This document shows positions 57,480 through 64,000 of a stretch of 64,000 nucleotides of DNA, in pieces. Under the pieces are notes generated by a model that had not been told where the DNA came from, did no database searches, and saw only the letters and a list, made by a program, of their open reading frames with translations. Both the position numbers and the translations under genes were made by a program. The stretch's first letter is position 1. Each line of letters starts with the position of its first letter. The stretch comes from Emydura subglobosa (lineage: Eukaryota > Chordata > Testudines > Chelidae). The stretch covers positions 64,298,249-64,362,248 of the forward strand of contig ML679961.1 in assembly GCA_007922225.1 (NCBI GenBank), in the 5' to 3' direction.

Positions 57480-57705
57480 GCAACATGTGTGCATCCAGGG
57501 GACTGGTTTTTTGCAAAGTTAACTCGAGTTACAATTTGATTGTTGTCCCTCTCGAGTCCCGTCCACACACAAAAGCCTTAACTCAAGTGTGGCAACCTGT
57601 ACCAACAGTACAGACTAAAGCCTGATTTAGCCCAACTCAGCAGATGCTAACACGACGGCACAGCAGAGTGGACACAGACTAGTACCTTTGGAATGCCATT
57701 AGTTC
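57480..57705. mobile_element. MITE-like fragment
   Basis: AAAGTTAACTCGAGTTACAA, CGAGTCCCGTCCACACACAA, CTTAACTCAAGTGTGGCAAC and GAGTGGACACAGACTAGTAC carry the GTCCACAC word of short DNA elements and form loose inverted pairs (TTAACTCGAGTTA is itself a palindrome). The termini are not clear. Confidence 0.4.
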
Positions 57706-57843
57706 TCCAGTGCCTTCCCACAATACACACACACACACTCACTGTCTAAGTAACAGCATACAATTACAAGCACAGTCTGGTCACGTGAGCATCATTGGGA
57801 ATGGCAAGGCTCCAGTCCCTCTTTACCTTTCTTAGTTCAAATT

Positions 57844-57868
57844 AAAAAAAAAAAAAAAAAAAAAAAAA
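57844..57868. repeat. Poly-A tract
   Basis: About 25 A in a row, followed by GCCCC. It may mark the tail of an unidentified retroposon in plus orientation, but no body was recognised upstream. Confidence 0.9.
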
Positions 57869-58181
57869 GCCCCAAAAAAACAGATGCTCATGAAAGCGAA
57901 AGTGTTATCTATAGCAGTGAATGGTACAGACAAGCAGGATTGTGAGCTGTCAGCAATGGATGCAGTCCTTGGGTTTTCAACACAGCTCTGCCAAAGTATT
58001 TAATTCCTGACCTGCAGCAACCTCTGCTATTCTGCTGCTGAGACTCCATCTGCCACCCCACCCCCAGCTTTGCTACTGCACCTCTCCTGATTTGCAGTGG
58101 CTTCCAGTGTTATAGGTTGAGGCTTATAATCATACTAGATGGTGTAGTGGTTTGGGACGTGAACACACCAATACCCTGATA

Positions 58182-58593
58182 AGAGCTGGTCGAAAAAAAG
58201 AATTTCTGTTCCACAGGAAATTGCAGCATTTCAAAATGTGTTTTCATTCAAGTCAGAACAACAAAATTCTTGTGAAATGAATTTTTTTGGGGGGGAGCCA
58301 TTTCAGGTCAATCAAAATGTTCCATTTTGAAAAAAATTAAACATTTCATTCTGATTTTTTTTTTAAAATAAGACGACAGTCATTTCTAAACAAAAATAAA
58401 ACAAAAAGAAATCCAACTGTTCCATTCTGAGAAGGTTGAAATGTTTCAATTACAATCAAAATATTTTTCCAGCTCTTTTTTTCAAAAGGAAATTTAGTCA
58501 AAATAAACATGTTCCCACGGAAAATTTTGATTTAAATGAAACAGCATTTTCCAATGCAAAAAATGTCCTGCTGGAAAATTTTTGACTAGCTCT
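58182..58593. mobile_element. AT-rich MITE with AGAGCTGGTCGAAAA ends
   Basis: The left end AGAGCTGGTCGAAAAAAAG pairs with the right end AAAATTTTTGACTAGCTCT. Inside, words such as GAAATGTTTCAATTAC, TTTCAAAATG and CATTTCATTCTGA recur in both orientations. No coding frame exists. Target duplication not readable. Confidence 0.65.
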
Positions 58594-58724
58594 AAGCCTG
58601 TTGGAGTGTGCACTGGAAAAGCTCAGACAGATAGCATCTAGGATGACAACATATACAGCTGAACCGTTCTCACACCATCCACCAGAAATTCATATATCAG
58701 CCAGCCCTGTGTCACTCCTTTCAT

Positions 58725-58912
58725 CTGAAGATCTCAAAGCATTTTAAAACATTCATGTACTAAGCCTTACAACAGCTCCATTTTACAGATGGGGAAACTG
58801 AGGCACAGAATAGTTTAAGTGACTCATCCATTGTTAGACCGAATCTGCATAAAAGCAAGATCTCCTGATTCCCAGTCCTGTGCCTTAACCACAAGACCAT
58901 CCTTCCTTTCTA
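58725..58912 (+). repeat. MIR-type SINE
   Basis: CTCCATTTTACAGATGGGGA, AACTGAGGCACAGAATAGTT and AAGTGACTCATCCATTGTTA are the MIR core; GATTCCCAGTCCTGTGCCTT, AACCACAAGACCATCCTTCC is its 3' part, and CTGAAGATCTCAAAGCATTT its 5' side. Confidence 0.85.
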
Positions 58913-60019
58913 CCTAATTGAGGAATAGGTTAAGAATGATCAATTCATATCTTATCCCACTTCATAGCATGAAAGCGGAGAAGGAGGAAGGGGGAAAAAA
59001 TTGGAAGATATGATTGAGGCAGTGAAAGGAAAGAAAGTGCAAGAGAATAAAGCCAGTGAGAGAAGAGGGAAAGGGTTACCAAGTTAGGACCAACTTGACC
59101 CTGGGACATGAAGAACTTCTTACGAGATGGGATCTAGAGAGGCTCCTATCATGAAAATAGGTTTTGCCACAGCTACCAGGACAAACAGAAACAGGCCCAG
59201 TCAGCCTCTCCTTTAGAAAGTTATTTTATCCATTACAAGGGTAGATGCAAGTTTACTTGCCTGAATTACTGCCTATCTGGTACGTCAGCTCAGTTCTGCA
59301 GAGAAAGACGCGGACACAAATGAGAACATTTAGCAAATGGCCAGAATATTTTTTCATCCCCAGCACAATTGACACTGTTTCTTTTACTCCCTTTTTGCTG
59401 GGTTGTGTTTTTTTCCAGCAAGGTTAATTAAGTCATATTTCAGAGCTGGAAAACTCCTCAACACTGACAACCACAATACAGCTCAGTTAAAATGGAAAGA
59501 GTGATTTTTTTTCCCCCATCCTGATTTCATCTTCAGGCATGTGGACAGTTCATATTCTCCTCAGGTGAGCATGAAAAGACAGGATCCAGGATTCACTTTG
59601 CAGTGCCTGCAAGTAGGTCTGGTTTTACAGTGTTACTATATGTAATAACTATGCTATTGCAGGGTGTAGCCCTTTAAAAGAGCCAAGGATCTGACAATCC
59701 TCCCCTTCGCCTATGCTCCGTCCAATCAGGACTGTATGGCAAAATGGAAAGTTCGCTGACTCTAGTGTGTGCAGATGTATTATCAGGCTTTAGTACTTCT
59801 TATGGGGGATGGGGGCATTTTGCAGACTGAGGCAAAGATTATTGGGAGACTCACTTGGGAAGTAGCTGTGTATTATTGGAGCACTGGCTGCCTAAATCTT
59901 GGAGCAAGTAATGAATGCATTCCCTTCCCTATGCACTTCCACCCACTTTGGTGGAAAGGGTCAGAGCAGGGATCATCTTTCTGTTCTGTGTTTGTACTGC
60001 AATTAGCATAAAGGGGTCA
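58913..60019. other. No recognised feature
   Basis: Intronic sequence without recognised repeats or exons. Confidence 0.35.
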
Positions 60020-60080
60020 TGCTTCATGACTAGCACTTCTAGGCACTGCCACAATACAAATAATAAAGAAGAAGAAGATG
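60020..60080 (+). repeat. SINE 3' tail
   Basis: ACTTCTAGGCACTGCCACAA, TACAAATAATAAAGAAGAAG matches the 3' tail of the reptile SINE (usual form: TAGGCACTACCATAATACAAATAATAA). Confidence 0.6.
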
Positions 60081-61057
60081 GGGTTAACTTCATGAGCACC
60101 TGCCCTTCATCTACACAAAAAATAATGCCATAGGCAAAGCAGCACGGTCCCCAAGCCACCTGAATTCAGAATTATGGTACTGAAGGAACCCCTCTAACAC
60201 AGCTGACTATTTTTTTTTTTAATTATTGTGAGGGGTTTGTTTTGTATATTTTACAATATTTTTAAGCCCTCTGGGTACCACTGGAACAAATTAAACATGA
60301 AATCATTTTCTGCCATTTAGGCAAATAGCATTCCCACAGTTCCAAAATGTAAACACTGTAAATAAAAGATAAAGCTGTCAAACTCTTACTGAATCCTGTC
60401 CTTGCAGTAACACTCCCAGAAACACATTTATCAATCATTCTTATTCAACAGAGCTGGCACAGCCCACTCACCTGTGGTTTGTGAGACATATCCAAAGGAC
60501 GGCAGAAACCACAAGCAGCGTGGGCCTTGCTGCAACAGGAATATACAACAAATCTTAAGTGTTAGGGGCTTTGTCCCCTGAAGTGAATATCTGCCTACAA
60601 TAAACCACAGACTTTGTGGGCCTTCCCAAGAGGTGAGAATTTTCAACCACCGAAAGGCAGCCAGCCGCCTTTGGGATGAAATGCAACAGCACATAGATCT
60701 GCAGGACAGAAAGTGTAGTATATTTTATCCAGTTGAAACTACAAGGAGAATCTAATTACACACATAGATTTAGTATTCTGAGGAAATTTCTAGTATCTCT
60801 ACTCTTGCAAAAGATGCCATAGAAACATTAACGACTAGGACTGCTCAGGGACTCGGTTTCACACCTCACCAATATCACGGAACAGAGCTCTGCAAATTTA
60901 GAAAGATGGGTCCTTCAGCCAGGCCGGGGGGGAGGAGGTGTCAAAGTCTCTGGTAATGGAAGACTAGTAACAAAACTACCACGAACAAAGACTGTAGCTT
61001 GTTAAGTCAGGTCTTACCCATTAGAAAGTGCATTTTATTTTTGTCTGTTTGCAACCT
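60081..61057. other. No recognised feature
   Basis: Intronic sequence with a T run at 60211-60221. Nothing further recognised. Confidence 0.35.
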
Positions 61058-62100
61058 GTAATTAGGCAGAGTGGCCTCCCTCAGAGACTAATCAGGAGGG
61101 ACCACTCCCCTCCCCCCGGTAGGCAGAGTCAGGCCAGCCCCACCCACCACACCAGAAGCAGCAGGGAGTGACCAGAAAGACAAGAGGTCGGGGGCCTGCA
61201 TCTTAGTTAGCCCAGAGCCAGGGAAGGAGACAGACAAGTCTAGCCCTCTGCGAGATTCCGGACCAGACCCCAAGCTGTGAACTGCCTGCCTCCAGAGGAA
61301 ACCAACTGCCGGGAAGAGTTGCTGGGATTGCCATCCACAATTTCCTCAGTGGGGACCGATGGTGGAAAGGCGCTACTGAGACTGCTGGCTGCTGTGTGCC
61401 CCAAGAAGACTGAGGGCCTGCAGACTATGGAGCTGCACCAGAGAAGGACAGTAGGAAATAACCCAGAGAAACCAGACTTTGGTTCGGTGGGGTTGCCAGA
61501 AAACATGTCAGCGTGAAACAGTTGGATCCCTGCTGACCCAGTGGCTGGATCATTCACCATTGTTAGGGCCCTGGATTGGGACCAGGTGGAGTAGGGTGGG
61601 CCTGGGTCCTCCTACCTCCAGCCCCACCCTTGAGGTGGTGGTCTACTCACCTTAGGCCAGATAGCCTGTGTTTAACTGTGTCTGGCTCCAGCCTGAAGGC
61701 TGTCGCTAAAGACTGCTCCTTGCTCTGCTCTGCCTAGAGGGCCAGAGCACCTGACTGTATTTGCTGTCTGTCCTAGCCAGGAGACCAGGCTAAAGACTGG
61801 TGGTTGCTCAGGCCCACCCAAAGGGCCAGGGCTATAGACTGGCAGTTGTAGCTAGGAGATGGTAATTCCCCTGCTAATTGACTTTTGGTCCCTGTACTGT
61901 AGTGAGGCAGAGTAGCCTCCCCTGACGGGGAGGGACAACCACACACACTCTATATAACCTTTTCTAACTTATTCCTTCTACTTGGTATTACTTAACCTAT
62001 GTCCTTTTGTTAATAAACTTATTTTATTTTTAAAATAAACCAAGTCAGTGTTGTACTTAAAGGGAAGAGTGTATTTACCTCAGTTAATTTAATAAGCTGT
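61058..62100 (+). mobile_element. LTR-like element (family of 43938-45130)
   Basis: It starts TGTAATTAGGCAGAGTGGCC. A second copy of the start, TGTAGTGAGGCAGAGTAGCC, lies at 61898, followed by CTCTATATAACC. A polyadenylation-type stretch TTAATAAACTTATTTTATTT follows near 62010. The shared block GGATTGGGACCAGGTGGAGT, AGGGTGGGCCTGGGTCCTCC (about 61574-61613) places it with the Gypsy LTRs of the window. Frames at 61240-61560 (minus) and 61277-61516 (plus) are without motif. The right limit is approximate, and similar-looking sequence may extend to 62210. Confidence 0.5.
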
Positions 62101-64000
62101 GATGTTCTTGTGTCTCTTTAAAGGCGCAAATGGATCTTATTTCCCTGAGCGTTCCAGGAGGGGGCTGAACATTGCAGAAGCCATGGATTTGGGGGACCGT
62201 GGGGTCATCATCCAGGCATAACCAGAGTGAGGCTATTGTGTTGTAGGCAGGCAGCTGGGCTCAGAGCGCTGAACCAGGGATGTTTAACCCGCAGATGCTC
62301 TGTGCAGACTTGTATACAGGCTAGAAGCGTCCAGACGAGATCTTTGGCAGCCCAGTATTTGGAGGCACTCAGGGTTACAGTGCAGGCAATGACACAACCC
62401 CTCACTGGTCTGGATTGCATCGCAGTATGTGATAAGTGTCTCCACCAGCAGCATAATACCTCTTTAGGTGCTGGGACATTGGACCCATCCAGTATGCAAG
62501 GGAAGAGCAAAACCTACTAAATCACCAACACAACTTCTTGTGGCATCTGGATTTTCCCTGAGGGTTTCTCCCATCAGCATTTTGCTTTTCCAGAAAGGTC
62601 TCCCTACCAAGTACAAAACAGAGCAAACCAATAGTGTACTGGTAAAAAAAAAATGGGTGAATTAAACTTTTTGGTGTTCCAGATTGGACATTAGTAAATG
62701 CTATATTTCCCCAAATGAGAAGGGGGTAAACAAGGTTTACCCATGCTTACCCTCAACTACACTACTGGAGTAGATGCAAAGAAGGAGAAAATGCTCTTGT
62801 GAGCATACTGATGTCCAGGGAAGAACCCTCTTCTTCATAGCCAAATGATACAGGTATTCTGTGAAGGACACTAGCAGAACTGTGGGCAGCAAAGTTAGCA
62901 ACACTATGTACAGATCAGTCTACATTCACCCCAGGACTTGGACTCTAGGGAAGGTTGTCATATAGTCCTATGACTTCTGGTGAATCACCAATAAGAAAGG
63001 AAGAATTTGAGGCTGAATCATAGGGTCCCCATCAAAACAAGTCAGATTCTAGAATGTAGAATCTGTGAAGACATGCACACACTAGCAGAACAAGCCCTCC
63101 CGCAAGCTGGTTCTAGCAAGACCCACCTTCAAGATAGTACTACATTCTAGCATGAGGAAGAGCCCAAGAACTCTTCAACATTCCTCTTTCCTTTAGCAAT
63201 ACAGAAGGAGAGAGTTTCCTGTGGGGAAAAATCATTTTAAGAAAAACATCAATATTTCACAAGACACTGATTATGAGGTGTTTAAAGATTTGCACAAAAC
63301 CCTGATTTTTTTTTTTTTTGGATTCTCTCCCAGTCCAGAATCTGATCACCTACTTTCTAGAGCACATCATATACAAAAATGCAAATTCAATGAGCAGCAT
63401 TTAAGAGATCAAACAGGCTGGTGGGGACTGTCACTTTATGATCACATGCAGGTGCAAATCAATTTGCATCAACCCAGAGTGGTAGAAGAAAAAACTTGGT
63501 TAAATTCTTAAACTGGGATAATAAGGCAAATTATTGACTATATGCGGGTCAGTCACAAATTAGCTAGGAAGAGTCAAATTCTATGGAAATGAGGAGATTT
63601 CCCCCAGCCCCAAGAGGCCACTTTTATGAGCAGTTATATATCTTTACTGATTAGATTCTACCTCCCCAGCAGCACAACAGGATATGAAATAAAAACTGTA
63701 TTTCAGGAGCATGGCAAAATGCCACTACAGAGAGCTCTTTCTCTTGTAGTTATTTTATTTATTTTGGATATTTTTGATTATTTATTTTGATTTTTATTAT
63801 ATTCACATAGCTATGGCACTGCAATGGACAAGAACTGCAGGCACACAAGCTAGGGAGCTCAGTGGGATAGAAGCCTCCGAGGAATAGAAGAGGTCATCTA
63901 TTGATCCAAGAAAGATACAGTTTATACCAGTTGTGAGTGAAATATCATATCTGGTTTTGATAGCAGCAAACAGGGAACAGGGGGAAGGGGAGTAGGGAGA
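62101..64000. other. No recognised feature
   Basis: Intronic sequence up to the right edge. Only T-rich runs (63307-63320, 63750-63800) and unremarkable AT-rich DNA are visible; no exon on either strand. Confidence 0.4.

Larger units (their letters stand above)
6126..64000 (-). other. GALNT16: Probable GALNT16 intron 1 (5' part of the gene not in window)
   Basis: No sequence resembling the short cytoplasmic tail and membrane anchor of GALNT16 was found on the minus strand, and no other host exon was recognised on either strand. The simplest reading is a first intron of at least 57.9 kb packed with transposable elements. Large first introns are usual for this gene family. If exon 1 lies inside the window as a short or diverged exon, the part beyond it would be intergenic. 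Confidence 0.6.

Overview
This is nuclear DNA from a vertebrate, most likely a turtle (a crocodilian is the alternative). The evidence is spliced exons of a conserved animal gene in a background crowded with amniote repeats: CR1 LINEs, one with an 874-codon open frame and the ATTCTATG-type 3' tail, L2-like and L1-Tx1-like LINE remnants, MIR-type SINEs, hAT-like MITEs, a Harbinger transposon, and Gypsy and ERV-like LTRs. The species call is inference. No prokaryotic-style gene organisation is present.

The only host gene I can support is GALNT16, a polypeptide N-acetylgalactosaminyltransferase of mucin-type O-glycosylation in the Golgi. It lies on the minus strand. Exon 2 (5950-6125, luminal stem) and exon 3 (710-808, start of the catalytic GT-A domain) have clean splice sites and compatible phases. 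Positions 1-709 belong to the next intron and 809-5949 is intron 2. Everything from 6126 to the end appears to be intron 1, at least 57.9 kb, because I cannot find the exon carrying the membrane anchor.

Repeats by region. 6-9 kb: MITE fragments, a MIR and an old CR1 3' end. 9.6-14.25 kb: a degenerate Harbinger element with a transposase relic on the plus strand, a SANT/Myb-type partner relic on the minus strand, and similar inverted ends. 15-16.2 kb: two MITEs. 17.2-19.9 kb: a young 5'-truncated CR1. 20-27 kb: an LTR, hairpins, and hAT-like and other MITEs. 27.8-30.3 kb: two LTRs. 31.4-32.5 kb: an ERV-like LTR in reverse. 32.7-33.9 kb: an L2-like LINE. 33.93-37.59 kb: a Gypsy element of Gmr1 type with two LTRs, primer site, polypurine tract, SCAN-like Gag and aspartic protease relic, but no reverse transcriptase. 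38.2-39.7 kb: a second CR1. 40.4-40.9 kb: an L1-Tx1 tail. 42-47 kb: SINEs, a GC-rich LTR and an uncertain LTR. 50-60 kb: MIRs, a solo LTR with a 5-bp target duplication, further LTR copies and a MITE with a perfect 8-bp duplication. 61-62.2 kb: another LTR of the GC-rich kind.

Nothing here works as an operon or a new multi-gene system. The most informative signals are the Gag-SCAN Gypsy element (the retrotransposon type from which vertebrate SCAN domains arose), the two-gene Harbinger, and a sequence block shared by several otherwise different LTRs. All repeat family names come from reading motifs by eye and not from a database search.
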